Shown here one piece after another: positions 27,129 through 35,743 of a stretch of 64,000 nt of DNA. Numbering within the stretch: position 1 is the first letter of the stretch; each line of letters begins with the position of its first letter. The notes below the pieces were generated by a model. The model worked only from the letters and a program-made list of their open reading frames with translations. It was not told the origin of the DNA and did no database searches. Origin of the DNA: Clostridia bacterium (GTDB lineage: Bacteria > Bacillota > Clostridia > Oscillospirales > Acutalibacteraceae); contig JAFXCH010000021.1 of the NCBI GenBank assembly GCA_017516485.1, positions 1 to 64,000 of the forward strand. Direction: 5' to 3'. Position numbers and translations under genes: made by a program.

Positions 27129-27722
27129 ATGAGCAAAAAAGAAAAACAACCCAACCGATTCAAACTGCTATGTCAGCTTTTTGTATCGTTTGCAAAGATA
27201 GGCGTAATGACCTTCGGCGGAGGTCTTGCTATGCTGCCGATGCTTGAGCGTGAGCTTGTAGAAAACAAAAAATGGGTAACAACCGAAGAGATACTCGACT
27301 ACTACGCTGTCGGTCAATGCACACCGGGTATCATCGCTGTAAATACGGCAACCTTTGTCGGCTACAAACAATCTAAAGTGCTCGGTGCAATTTTTTCAAC
27401 CGCAGGTGTAGTCTTCCCATCGGTTGTAATAATCGCCGCTATTGCCGCAGTACTCTCTAATTTTGCGGATATTCCTGCGGTACAACACGCATTCGCAGGT
27501 ATCAGAATTGCAGTATGCGCACTTATTACCGCAGCAGTAATCAAGCTTGCGAAAAGCAACGTCAAAAACCTTGTGCAGATTATAATTGCCGTTGCCGCCT
27601 TTATTATAATTGCCGTATTCGGTGCAAGCCCCGTTGTAGTTGTTATCGGCTCTGCTGTTGCAGGTCTTGTGCTCGGTAAATTCGGACTTATCGGTAAAAG
27701 CAAGGAGGGTGAAAAGAAATGA
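27129..27722 (+). CDS. Chromate transporter family protein, first half
   Basis: A 197-residue CHR-family membrane protein with the signature FGGGLAMLP and GQCTPGIIAVNTATFVGY, and about six spans. Short-chain CHR proteins work as pairs, each equal to half of ChrA. It starts 3 bp after the GH31 stop and joins its partner by an ATGA overlap at 27719. Whether it moves chromate or another oxyanion is unknown. Confidence 0.88.
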   Translation: MSKKEKQPNRFKLLCQLFVSFAKIGVMTFGGGLAMLPMLERELVENKKWVTTEEILDYYAVGQCTPGIIAVNTATFVGYKQSKVLGAIFSTAGVVFPSVVIIAAIAAVLSNFADIPAVQHAFAGIRIAVCALITAAVIKLAKSNVKNLVQIIIAVAAFIIIAVFGASPVVVVIGSAVAGLVLGKFGLIGKSKEGEKK

Positions 27723-28327
27723 CAATCATTCTCAAAACCATTCTTACCCTCTGCTTTGAGTTTTTCAAAACAGGTCTGCTTGCTGTCGGTGGCGGCCTTG
27801 CAACACTGCCCTTCCTTTCTGAAATGGCAAACAAATACCCCGGTTGGTTTACGCACGCAGAGCTTGCCGATATGATTGCTGTTTCCGAATCAACACCGGG
27901 CCCTATCGGCGTCAATATGGCAACCTATGTCGGTTTCCGTGTTATGGGTGATTACGGCTTCGGCTGGAGCATTCTCGGCTCGGTACTTGCTACGGTTTCA
28001 CTCGTGCTTCCGTCGCTTATCATTGTCGTTATCATCGCAAAAATGATGAACAAGTATATGGAAAATAAGTTTGTGCAGTGGGCATTCGGCGGACTTCGCC
28101 CAGCAGTAACGGGTCTTATCGCCGCCGCAGGATGGAGCGTTATAGAGCTTACTCTGCTCGACCTTGCTGACTTCAATATCGCACGTTTCTGGGAAGCAGT
28201 CAACGTCCCCGCAGTAATAATTTTTGCTGTTATACTCTTCCTTACAATGTTCAAGAAAACCAAAAAGCTTCACCCGATTGTATTCATCGGTGTATGCGCA
28301 GTGCTTGGTGTAGTACTTAAGCTGTAA
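27719..28327 (+). CDS. Chromate transporter family protein, second half
   Basis: A 202-residue partner of the preceding gene, with matching motifs (VGGGLATLPFL, SESTPGPIGVNMATYVGF) in inverted-topology style and about six spans. The pair overlaps by 4 bp and is closed by a strong terminator. The split arrangement is normal for the short-chain family and is not a broken gene. Confidence 0.88.
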   Translation: MTIILKTILTLCFEFFKTGLLAVGGGLATLPFLSEMANKYPGWFTHAELADMIAVSESTPGPIGVNMATYVGFRVMGDYGFGWSILGSVLATVSLVLPSLIIVVIIAKMMNKYMENKFVQWAFGGLRPAVTGLIAAAGWSVIELTLLDLADFNIARFWEAVNVPAVIIFAVILFLTMFKKTKKLHPIVFIGVCAVLGVVLKL

Positions 28328-28337
28328 CGATATCAAA

Positions 28338-28372
28338 CCTCTTGGTAACATAAAAGCCAAGAGGCTTTTTTT
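28338..28372 (+). terminator. Terminator after the CHR pair
   Basis: Stem CCTCTTGG/CCAAGAGG followed by CTTTTTTT, 10 bp after the stop. Confidence 0.85.
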
Positions 28373-28426
28373 AGTGTGAGGTTTTATCTATGTGTTTCGT
28401 CTAACAGGTGAAAGGAGGGATGACCT

Positions 28427-28984
28427 ATGGATAACGGTGCCGAAAGTTACCGCCGTTTCTTACAAAATGACGATACAGCTTTTGTCGAAATCATAAGAGA
28501 TTACAAAGACGGTCTTATACTCTACTTAAACGGATTTGTAAATAATATTCTGACAGCAGAAGAATTGACAGAAGATGTGTTTTTCAAGCTCGTAACAAAA
28601 AAGCCGAGATTCAATGAAAAGTCTTCGTTCAAAACATGGCTTTATACAATCGGAAGGAACACTGCGGTTGATTATCTGCGCCGAAACTCAAAGCAAAAGG
28701 AAGTATCTGCAGAAGAAATCAGAGAAATTGAAGATGAACGGTTAAGCTTGGAACAATCTTATATAAAGCAAGAAAAACTGCTTTATATACATAGGACATT
28801 AGAAAAACTTAAACCCGAATATAAACAGGTATTATGGCTTGTATATTTCGAAGATTTCAGCCAAAAAGAAACAGCAAAAATAATGAAGAAATCCGTTCAC
28901 TCAGTAGAAACACTTGTCTACCGTGCGCGTCTCGCACTTAAAGCAGAACTTGAAAAGGGAGGTTTTATATATGAAGACATATAA
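28427..28984 (+). CDS. ECF-family RNA polymerase sigma factor
   Basis: A 185-residue sigma factor with region 2 (about 25-95; FKTWLYTIGRNTAVDYLRR is the -10-binding part) and region 4 (about 125-180; FEDFSQKETAKIMKKSVHSVETLVYRAR helix-turn-helix). AAAGGAGGG precedes the ATG. It overlaps the next gene by 14 bp, the usual layout for an ECF sigma and its membrane anti-sigma. Confidence 0.92.
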   Translation: MDNGAESYRRFLQNDDTAFVEIIRDYKDGLILYLNGFVNNILTAEELTEDVFFKLVTKKPRFNEKSSFKTWLYTIGRNTAVDYLRRNSKQKEVSAEEIREIEDERLSLEQSYIKQEKLLYIHRTLEKLKPEYKQVLWLVYFEDFSQKETAKIMKKSVHSVETLVYRARLALKAELEKGGFIYEDI

Positions 28985-29870
28985 TCAAATGGCTGAAGAT
29001 GTTTTCAGCCGCAGAGATGAATATGAAGCATCACAAAAGAAAAAGAAAAAAACCGCACAGCGAACTGCAGTAAGCATCAGCTGCTGTATTGTTGCCGCAA
29101 TCTGTATAGGCGTATATCGTCACACCCCTAAAAATCAGTTTAATTCAGGCAGTAGTATGCCAACTGCCGAATCAATCCTGCCTACCAAGGAAACTCAAGC
29201 TGCTCCAAACCACGAAAAAGAAACAACAAACTTACAGGGGGCTTTACCCATTAAGCCCGATATTACAATCAACAATATACACGAAGAAAAAACAACAGTA
29301 AAAGTTGTTGAGCAACCTTCCGAACCGATTGACAGCGACAGAGTTTTCTGCTATTTAAACAAAATCACCGGCAACCTGGCAGCTCACCCCTTATACCGTG
29401 ACCCTGCTCTGCACTATACCGAAGAATACAGCGATACTGTGTCTGCAGAATATTACGGCATTGACCTTGCAAAGCTGTCTGCTTGTATGCCTGAAGGTAT
29501 GACAATGCACAAGGGAGTACACAAAAAGATTTTTGAAAACAGCGGCACTCTTGTTGAGGAACGTTCGGAGTTTGTATTCAAAGGCGATGATTCACGAGCT
29601 GTTTATATAAGAGCTAACCGTCTCGGTCCTGTAAGCGATTGCCTTTATATGAGCGACAGCGATTTGTCAACAACCTTTATGACAAAAGAAAACGGAGAAG
29701 TTAAGGTCAAGGTATTCTTTGCGGAAGATGCCCAAGAGATGTTTGGCTGCAAAACTCTGATTGTCGCAGACTTTACCGTCAACGGTGTAAATTACAGAAT
29801 AACAACCGAGAATTTGAATCTAAAACGCGAATTCAGACCGATTTTAGAAGAAATGATTGGCTTGTATTAA
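28971..29870 (+). CDS. Membrane-anchored putative anti-sigma factor
   Basis: A 299-residue protein with a Lys-rich cytoplasmic part of about 31 residues, one membrane span (about 32-48) and a large extracellular part with a Thr/Ser/Pro-rich linker and a C-terminal domain. The frame opens at 28914, but the ATG at 28971 with AAAGGGAGG is the real start and overlaps the sigma gene by 14 bp. The family is not recognised by sequence. The role rests on position and topology. Confidence 0.75.
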   Translation: MKTYNQMAEDVFSRRDEYEASQKKKKKTAQRTAVSISCCIVAAICIGVYRHTPKNQFNSGSSMPTAESILPTKETQAAPNHEKETTNLQGALPIKPDITINNIHEEKTTVKVVEQPSEPIDSDRVFCYLNKITGNLAAHPLYRDPALHYTEEYSDTVSAEYYGIDLAKLSACMPEGMTMHKGVHKKIFENSGTLVEERSEFVFKGDDSRAVYIRANRLGPVSDCLYMSDSDLSTTFMTKENGEVKVKVFFAEDAQEMFGCKTLIVADFTVNGVNYRITTENLNLKREFRPILEEMIGLY

Positions 29871-29880
29871 CTAACTGAAA

Positions 29881-29916
29881 CAGAGCAGTGGTATTTTATA
29901 ATACTACTGCTCTTCT
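29881..29916 (+). terminator. Terminator after the anti-sigma gene
   Basis: Stem AGAGCAGT-G-GTATT / AATAC-T-ACTGCTCT followed by TCTAAATTTAATTTT, starting 11 bp after the stop. Confidence 0.65.
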
Positions 29917-29930
29917 AAATTTAATTTTGT

Positions 29931-30006
29931 GTAGAACAGAGGCTTGCCTCTGCCGCCGTAAAAGAAATACAGCATTAACTTCGGCAGGGGCAAGCCCCTG
30001 CCCTAC
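29931..30006. repeat. MITE-like element, family A, copy 1
   Basis: A 76-bp unit with terminal inverted repeats of about 25 bp: GTAGAACAGAGGCTTGCC at one end, GGCAAGCCCCTGCCCTAC at the other. It has no coding capacity. A second copy with the same ends but a different core lies at 53172-53241. Confidence 0.7.
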
Positions 30007-30070
30007 TTTTTATCGACATATATTTACAATTTTATTCTTATAACCTGCATCAATTTCGTCAATCATACCA

Positions 30071-30099
30071 TTGGAAAAAGTGATTATATAGTATATAAT
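30071..30099 (+). promoter_or_regulatory. Promoter of typA
   Basis: TTGGAA (30071-30076) and consensus TATAAT (30094-30099) with a 17-bp spacer, about 40 bp before the start codon. Confidence 0.65.
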
Positions 30100-30137
30100 A
30101 CTTACTTGTGATTTTATTATTAATTGGAGTTTGAATT

Positions 30138-31952
30138 ATGGAGCGCAGAGAATTAAGAAACATCGCAATCATCGCTCACGTTGACCACGGCAAGACAACT
30201 CTTGTTGACGAGCTTCTCAAGCAGAGCGGCACATTCCGCGAGAATGAGCAGGTTGCTGACAGAGTTATGGACTCAAACGACCTTGAGCGTGAAAGAGGTA
30301 TCACAATCCTTTCCAAAAACACATCCATTCACTATAAGAATACAAAAATCAATATTGTCGACACTCCCGGTCACGCTGACTTCGGCGGCGAGGTTGAGCG
30401 TATACTGATGATGGTAGACGGCGTGCTTCTGCTTGTCGACGCATTCGAGGGCTGTATGCCGCAGACGCGTTTCGTTCTTAAGAAGGCTCTGGGTCTGGGC
30501 AAAAAAGTACTCGTTGTTGTCAACAAGATTGACCGCCCCGGTGCAAGACCCGACGAGGTGCTTGACGAAGTGCTTGACCTTTTCATAGAGCTTGGTGCAG
30601 ATGATGACCAGCTTGAATTCCCCGTAGTATATGCAAGCGGCCGTGACGGCTACTCTTCGCTTGACCCCGAGGTACGCGAGGGTGATATGCGTCCCCTGCT
30701 CGAGGCAATTCTCGAAAACATCGAGCCGCCCAAAGGCGACCCCGAAGCTCCGCTTCAGATTCTCTTCTCTTCACTTGAGTATGACGATTATGTAGGCAGA
30801 ATCGGTGTAGGCAGAGTCGAACGAGGCAGAGTAAAGAAAAACCAGATTGTTACCCTCTGCAAGGCAGACGGCTCACAAAAAAACGAGCGTATTACAAGAC
30901 TCTATCAGTTTGAAGGACTCAAGCGTGTTGAGGTTGAAGAAGCTGAGGCAGGCGACCTTATCTGCGTATCCGGTATTCCCGATATCAACATAGGCGAAAC
31001 AGCCTGCGCAGTCGACTGTGTTGAGCCGCTTCCCTTCATCAAAATAGACGAGCCTACAATCTCGATGAACTTCATCGTCAATGACAGCCCCTTTGCAGGC
31101 CAGGAAGGCAAGTTTGTCACCTCCCGTAACATCCGTGACAGACTTTTCAAAGAGGTTGAAACCAACGTAAGTATGCGTGTTGAAGAAACCGACTCGACCG
31201 ACACATTCAAGGTATCGGGCAGAGGTGAGCTTCACCTTTCAATCCTTATCGAAACAATGCGCCGTCAGGGCTACGAATTCCAGGTTTCACGCCCGAAGGT
31301 TATCCTCAAGGAGATTGACGGCGTTACCTGCGAACCTGTTGAGCTTCTTATTGTCGAAGTACCCGAGCAATATGTAGGTGCAGTTATCGAAAAGCTCGGT
31401 TCACGCAAGGCAGAGCTTGAAAATATGGGCGTGCGTGAAGGCGGCTCTACTCACCTTGAGTTCAAGGTGCCGTCAAGAGGTCTTATCGGCTACCGCTCCG
31501 AATTCCTTACCGATACAAACGGCAACGGTATTATGAACCAGCTCTTCCATGGCTATGAGCCTTATGCAGGCGATATTCAGACAAGAGAGCGCGGCTCAAT
31601 CGTTGTACACGAAGCAGGCGAATCCACAGGCTACGGTCTGTTCAACACTCAGGACAGAGGCCGCCTCTTCATCGGTCCCGGCGTACCTGTATACGAAGGT
31701 ATGATCGTCGGCGAGTGCTCAAAGAATGAGGACATCGTATGTAACGTATGTAAGAAAAAACAGCTTACAAACACACGTGCGGCAGGCAGTGACGATGCGC
31801 TCCGCCTTGTACCGCACTCAACACTCAGCCTTGAGCAGTGTATGGAGTTTATCAAGGATGACGAGCTTCTTGAGGTAACCCCGACTTCACTCAGACTCCG
31901 TAAAACAATTCTTTCAAAAGAACTTCGTCTCAAGAAACAGTTTAAGAAATAA
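30138..31952 (+). CDS. typA: Ribosome-associated GTPase TypA/BipA
   Basis: A 604-residue translational GTPase. G1 is AHVDHGKTT (13-21), switch II contains VDTPGHADF, and G4 is NKIDR. The EF-G-like domains and the TypA-specific C-terminal domain (GYRSEFLTDTNGNGIMN, RERGSIVVHEAGESTGYGL) are complete. BipA/TypA aids 50S assembly and stress growth. The length matches the family. Monocistronic, with its own promoter and terminator. Confidence 0.97.
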   Translation: MERRELRNIAIIAHVDHGKTTLVDELLKQSGTFRENEQVADRVMDSNDLERERGITILSKNTSIHYKNTKINIVDTPGHADFGGEVERILMMVDGVLLLVDAFEGCMPQTRFVLKKALGLGKKVLVVVNKIDRPGARPDEVLDEVLDLFIELGADDDQLEFPVVYASGRDGYSSLDPEVREGDMRPLLEAILENIEPPKGDPEAPLQILFSSLEYDDYVGRIGVGRVERGRVKKNQIVTLCKADGSQKNERITRLYQFEGLKRVEVEEAEAGDLICVSGIPDINIGETACAVDCVEPLPFIKIDEPTISMNFIVNDSPFAGQEGKFVTSRNIRDRLFKEVETNVSMRVEETDSTDTFKVSGRGELHLSILIETMRRQGYEFQVSRPKVILKEIDGVTCEPVELLIVEVPEQYVGAVIEKLGSRKAELENMGVREGGSTHLEFKVPSRGLIGYRSEFLTDTNGNGIMNQLFHGYEPYAGDIQTRERGSIVVHEAGESTGYGLFNTQDRGRLFIGPGVPVYEGMIVGECSKNEDIVCNVCKKKQLTNTRAAGSDDALRLVPHSTLSLEQCMEFIKDDELLEVTPTSLRLRKTILSKELRLKKQFKK

Positions 31953-31954
31953 AT

Positions 31955-31990
31955 TCAATTCGAAATGCGCAATTCGTAATTCGCAATTTT
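31955..31990. repeat. AATTCG-type dispersed repeat pad
   Basis: Degenerate units AATTCGAAATGCGCAATTCG, related to the pad at 8300-8335, directly behind the typA stop. Confidence 0.35.
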
Positions 31991-31996
31991 ACGCAC

Positions 31997-32041
31997 AAAC
32001 ACCCTGCAAGGTTTCGGAAAATCTTGCAGGGTGTTGTTTTT
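31997..32041 (+). terminator. Terminator of typA
   Basis: Stem AACACCCTGCAAG/CTTGCAGGGTGTT followed by TTTTTAT. Confidence 0.85.
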
Positions 32042-32045
32042 ATCT

Positions 32046-32129
32046 TGTCATCCTGAGTGAAACGAAGGATCTTAATGTAGATTCCTCAACGAGGGAGTTT
32101 TAGATTCTTCGCTTACACTCAGAATGACA
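32046..32129. repeat. MITE-like element, family B, copy 1
   Basis: An 84-bp unit whose ends are inverted repeats: TGTCATCCTGAGTG..CGAAGGATCT and, reversed, TGTCATTCTGAGTGT..CGAAGAATCT. Another copy lies at 53275-53341. No ORF. A very widespread non-coding repeat type in gut bacteria. Confidence 0.75.
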
Positions 32130-32143
32130 TTGAATTTATTATA

Positions 32144-32851
32144 CTATTTCATCAGCTTTTTCAGTCTTTCGATTGTATCCGCATCGCACTCAGGTGTGTC
32201 AGCAAGCGGAAACTCAAGACCTAAATCGTTATATTTCTGCACACATAATTTCCTGAACGGAAGAAGCTCAATTTTTGTAAGATTCCTGACTTGTGAAGCA
32301 AGCGACGCAACAGCTTTTATGTTTTCCTCGCTGTCGGTCATACCGGGTACAACAACATGCCTTATAACAACGTCAGCATCGGTTTTGTTACACTCGGCAA
32401 TAAACTCCTTAACCGTATCAATACCAATTCCGATATGCTGCTTATACTGCTCATCGGTCGGAAATTTGATATCGCAGAGCACCGTATCGGTACTCTCAAG
32501 CACACGCCTGACGTTATCGGTAACCTTTACGCCTGCCGTATCGAGTGCAGTTGTAATGCCTTTTTCGTGCAGTGCTTCAAAAAGCTCTGCAACAAACTCA
32601 GCCTGCATAAGCGGCTCACCGCCCGAAACGGTAACTCCGCCCTTTTCTCCGAAATAAGTTTTGTACCGCTCGGCTTTTGCGACAATTTCATCAACGGTAT
32701 ATTCCCTGCCGCCGCTGAAAGGTCTTGTGTCGGGGTTGTGACAATAAGGGCAACTGTACGGACAGCCCTGCATAAAAACAACAAACCTTATGCCCGGCCC
32801 GTCAACCGCACCGAAGCTTTGAAAAGAATGGACTTTGCCGACTGTGCTCAT
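32144..32851 (-). CDS. pflA: Pyruvate formate-lyase activating enzyme
   Basis: A 235-residue radical SAM activase that installs the glycyl radical on PflB. The cluster motif is GCPYSCPYCHN (CxxxCxxC), and VTVSGGEP and the SFGAVDGPGIRF start are diagnostic. It follows pflB by 136 bp, across a hairpin that may lower its level relative to the lyase. Standard length. Confidence 0.96.
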   Translation of the reverse strand: MSTVGKVHSFQSFGAVDGPGIRFVVFMQGCPYSCPYCHNPDTRPFSGGREYTVDEIVAKAERYKTYFGEKGGVTVSGGEPLMQAEFVAELFEALHEKGITTALDTAGVKVTDNVRRVLESTDTVLCDIKFPTDEQYKQHIGIGIDTVKEFIAECNKTDADVVIRHVVVPGMTDSEENIKAVASLASQVRNLTKIELLPFRKLCVQKYNDLGLEFPLADTPECDADTIERLKKLMK

Positions 32852-32874
32852 ACCGCACCTCCCATTATGATTTG

Positions 32875-32901
32875 AGGAGAGGTTTCCCTCTCCTCTTTTA
32901 T
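32875..32901 (-). terminator. Hairpin between pflB and pflA
   Basis: Stem GAGGAGAGG/CCTCTCCTC with a tiny loop. T/A-rich sequence follows weakly on the minus strand. A second stem GTCTCAA/TTGAGAC lies nearby at about 32927-32947. It could be an attenuator or an mRNA-processing element between the two genes. Confidence 0.4.
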
Positions 32902-32987
32902 CAGTTGTTTATTACCCGCACCTCGGTGTCTCAACTTTACTTTGAGACAGACGATTTATTGAGGTATCAGGTGCAGCGGTACGCTGC

Positions 32988-35219
32988 TTACATGCAGCAG
33001 TGGAATGTACGTGCAATAACTTCCTTCTGCTGCTCTTTTGAGAGCTTGTGGAAGTTGACCGCGTAACCTGAAACACGGATTGTGAGGTTAGGATATTTCT
33101 CAGGATGCTCGGATGCATCAATAAGCATCTCACGGTCAAATACGTTGATGTTGATGTGCTGTGCATTCTGACCGAAGTAGCCGTCAATAACCTGGCTAAG
33201 GTTTTCGTAGCGAGTCTCATCGTCACCGCCGAGAGCCTGCGGTACTACGCAGAATGTATTTGAAATACCGTCCTTACATACGTCGTAAGTCAGCTTTGCA
33301 ACAGAGTTGAGTGAAGCGAGTGCACCGCTTGCATCTCTGCCGTGCATCGGGTTTGCACCGGGAGCAAAAGGCTCGCCTGCACGTCTGCCGTCAGGTGTGT
33401 TGCCTGTCTTCTTGCCGTAAACAACGTTTGATGTAATTGTAAGGATAGAGAGTGTGTGCTCAGCGTTTCTGTATGTGGGCACCTTCTTGAGCTCCTCAAA
33501 GAAGAGACCGACCTGCTCTTTTGCAATAAGGTCTGCTCTGACGTCATCGTTACCGTACTTCGGGAATTCGCCCTCTGTTACGAAGTCTGTGATAAGACCT
33601 GTATCGTCACGAATAACCTTAACCTTTGCATACTTGATAGCAGAAAGTGAATCGGCAAGAACACTTAAGCCCGCAACACCGAATGCCATATAACGGTGAA
33701 CATCACTATCGTGAAGAGCCATCTGTACCTTTTCGTATGCGTACTTATCGTGCATATAATGAATCATATTCATCGCCTTGACGTAAGTCTTTGCAAGCCA
33801 GGGGCGGTAAATATTCATCAGCTCAATAACTGTATCGTAGTCGAGGTATTCACCCTCAAACTTCTTGCCTGCGGGAGCAACCTGCATACCGCTCTTCTCA
33901 TCTCTACCGCCGTTAAGGCTCATAAGAAGAAGCTTTACAAGGTTAGCTCTTGCGCCGAAGAACTGCATATCCTTACCGACTCTCATCGCGGAAACACAGC
34001 AGGCAATAGCATAGTCGTCGCCGTAAACCGGACGCATTACATCGTCGTTCTCGTACTGGATTGAGTCCGTATCACAGCTTACCTTTGCAGCAAAGCGCTT
34101 GAAAGCGTGGGGCAGACCCTGTGACCAGAGCACTGTCATATTGGGCTCAGCAGAGGGATTGAGATTGTAGAGTGTGTTGAGAATACGGAAGGAAGATTTT
34201 GTTACAAGTGTTCTTCCGTCTTCACCCATACCGCCGATTGCCTCTGTAATCCACATCGGGTCACCTGCAAACAGCTCGTTGTATTCGGGTGTGCGGAGAT
34301 GACGAGCCATACGGAGCTTCATAACAAAATCGTCAACGATTTCCTGAATCTGTTCTTCTGTATAAACACCGTTTGCAAGGTCACGCTCAAAGTAAATATC
34401 AAGGAACGTTGAAACTCTGCCAAGGCTCATTGCCGCACCGTTCTGCTCCTTGATTGCACCGAGGTATGCAAAATAGAGCCACTGTACAGCTTCTTTTGAA
34501 TCCTTTGCGGGAGCGGAAATATCATAGCCGTACATAGCTGCCATTTCCTTGAGCTTACCAAGGAAAGCAATCTGCTGGTAAAGCTCCTCAAGTCTGCGGA
34601 TTTCTTCTGCAGTAACATCCTGTGCTGCAAGTGCAGCCTTGTCCTTCTGCTTTTCTTCAATAAGCTTGTCTATACCGTAAAGAGCAACACGGCGGTAGTC
34701 ACCAATGATTCTGCCTCTTCCGTATGCATCGGGCAGACCTGTGATGATACCTGTATGACGTGCCGCACGGATTTCATCGTTATATACGCGGAAAACACCA
34801 TCGTTATGAGTTGTACGGTATGTGAATTCCTGCTCAATTTTATCACTGAGCTGGTAGCCGTACGCCTTACAAGCCTTACGTGTCATATTAATGCCGCCGA
34901 AGGGGTTAACACCACGTCTGAGCGGAGCATCGGTCTGCAGACCGACAATAATCTCATTCTCTTTATCGAGATAGCCGGGTGCATAAGCTGTAAGTGAAGT
35001 TACAGTCTCTGTATCTATATCAAGAACACCGCCGTTTTCGTGTTCTTTCTTGAGAAGCTCATCAAACTTTGCGTATACAATCTTTGTTCTCTCAGTAGGG
35101 CCGCAAAGGAAGCTTTCGTCACCTTCATACGGTTTATAGTTAGTCTGGATGAAATTACGAACATCTATTCTCTTCTTCCAGTTACCGCTTACAAATCCTT
35201 TCCACTGTTCAAACATCAT
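32988..35219 (-). CDS. pflB: Formate C-acetyltransferase (pyruvate formate-lyase)
   Basis: A 743-residue glycyl-radical enzyme: pyruvate + CoA to acetyl-CoA + formate. The adjacent active-site cysteines are in [10 protein letters not shown]. The radical glycine is Gly718 in RVSGYAVNF near the C-terminus. The frame could begin at 35273, but AAAGGAG lies 4 nt before the ATG at 35219 (MMFEQWKGF). Expression starts from a promoter at 35385-35414 through a ZTP-type riboswitch, so it is likely induced when 10-formyl-folate is short. pflA follows. Confidence 0.97.
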   Translation of the reverse strand: MMFEQWKGFVSGNWKKRIDVRNFIQTNYKPYEGDESFLCGPTERTKIVYAKFDELLKKEHENGGVLDIDTETVTSLTAYAPGYLDKENEIIVGLQTDAPLRRGVNPFGGINMTRKACKAYGYQLSDKIEQEFTYRTTHNDGVFRVYNDEIRAARHTGIITGLPDAYGRGRIIGDYRRVALYGIDKLIEEKQKDKAALAAQDVTAEEIRRLEELYQQIAFLGKLKEMAAMYGYDISAPAKDSKEAVQWLYFAYLGAIKEQNGAAMSLGRVSTFLDIYFERDLANGVYTEEQIQEIVDDFVMKLRMARHLRTPEYNELFAGDPMWITEAIGGMGEDGRTLVTKSSFRILNTLYNLNPSAEPNMTVLWSQGLPHAFKRFAAKVSCDTDSIQYENDDVMRPVYGDDYAIACCVSAMRVGKDMQFFGARANLVKLLLMSLNGGRDEKSGMQVAPAGKKFEGEYLDYDTVIELMNIYRPWLAKTYVKAMNMIHYMHDKYAYEKVQMALHDSDVHRYMAFGVAGLSVLADSLSAIKYAKVKVIRDDTGLITDFVTEGEFPKYGNDDVRADLIAKEQVGLFFEELKKVPTYRNAEHTLSILTITSNVVYGKKTGNTPDGRRAGEPFAPGANPMHGRDASGALASLNSVAKLTYDVCKDGISNTFCVVPQALGGDDETRYENLSQVIDGYFGQNAQHININVFDREMLIDASEHPEKYPNLTIRVSGYAVNFHKLSKEQQKEVIARTFHCCM

Positions 35220-35257
35220 AATTCTCCTTTCTTTATCTTGGGTGTTCAAACAAAAAC

Positions 35258-35290
35258 GGGCAACACTCCGCACTTACGGAATGTTGCCCA
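35258..35290 (-). terminator. Riboswitch-controlled terminator of pflB
   Basis: Stem GGGCAACATTCCG/CGGAGTGTTGCCC followed by GTTTTTG on the minus strand. Its 5' arm begins with the GGGCA that belongs to the 3' end of the aptamer, the classical switch overlap. Confidence 0.75.
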
Positions 35291-35353
35291 GACGATCGAC
35301 ATACATCATATAAAACCTCACCGTGGTAATCTCCACGCAAGCTAACGCTTGGT
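35285..35353 (-). promoter_or_regulatory. ZTP riboswitch (pfl RNA motif)
   Basis: Reading the minus strand: a small hairpin CAAGC-GUUA-GCUUG, then the CGUGG...CCACG stem with GGUGAGG, an A/U-rich join, and the strictly conserved end GAUCGUCUGGGCA. This matches the layout of the ZTP/pfl-motif aptamer, which senses the purine intermediate ZTP/ZMP that builds up when 10-formyl-tetrahydrofolate is low. It sits in the pflB leader, and ligand binding should block the terminator at 35258-35290. I recognise it from memory. A covariance-model score would settle it. Confidence 0.85.
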
Positions 35354-35384
35354 TCGTCAGAGGCTTCATTTCGTTTGCATTAAG

Positions 35385-35414
35385 ATTGTAACACAATATA
35401 TAGTGTTTAGTCAA
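35385..35414 (-). promoter_or_regulatory. Promoter of pflB
   Basis: TTGACT (35409-35414) and TACAAT (35385-35390) with an 18-bp spacer. Transcription would begin just upstream of the riboswitch aptamer. Confidence 0.6.
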
Positions 35415-35474
35415 GCAAGTTAATGACAAAATATGCTAAATATTTAACAAGTTTTTTTGTTTAAGATATACACA

Positions 35475-35506
35475 TCTGCACAGAGCACGCTTGCACTCTG
35501 TGCAGA
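35475..35506. terminator. Strong hairpin downstream of the cysteine-rich microprotein gene
   Basis: Perfect stem TCTGCACAGAG/CTCTGTGCAGA with a 10-nt loop. A T-rich tail exists only on the plus side (CTTTT). It lies 34 bp past the stop of the small gene on the minus strand, so its direction is unclear. Confidence 0.45.
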
Positions 35507-35539
35507 CTTTTGAGGGGTATGTGCTAAAGCTCAGTTATG

Positions 35540-35680
35540 TCAGCAGCCGCAGCCACAACCTGAGTCTCTGCCGCAACCGCAGTTGTTGTTGCAACCGCAG
35601 CTGTCGCCGCCACCGCAGCAGCAGAGGAGAAGGATAAGAATGATAATCCAAGAACAGTTGTTACCAAAATTGCATCCCAT
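35540..35680 (-). CDS. Cysteine/glycine-rich microprotein (high-cysteine, chorion-HCB-like)
   Basis: A 46-residue ORF with a strong AAGGAGG site. A short polar start (MGCNFGNNCSW) is followed by a hydrophobic run of Ile/Leu (about 12-19) and then a Cys-Gly tail of CG and CGC units. Twelve of 46 residues are Cys. Products like this are annotated in Clostridia as chorion-class high-cysteine HCB proteins, and their function is unknown. They could be a small membrane-anchored metal- or thiol-binding peptide. Between pflB and an MFS pseudogene. Confidence 0.7.
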   Translation of the reverse strand: MGCNFGNNCSWIIILILLLCCCGGGDSCGCNNNCGCGRDSGCGCGC

Positions 35681-35743
35681 GTTCGTTTCCTCCTTTCTTC
35701 TTACACCACATACTATGGCAAACGGAGGAAAAGTGTTACACTT

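Noticed and set aside
27129..28327. CHR gene broken into two halves
   Set aside because: Short-chain CHR transporters are naturally encoded as two overlapping genes, and each half has its own start and ribosome site.
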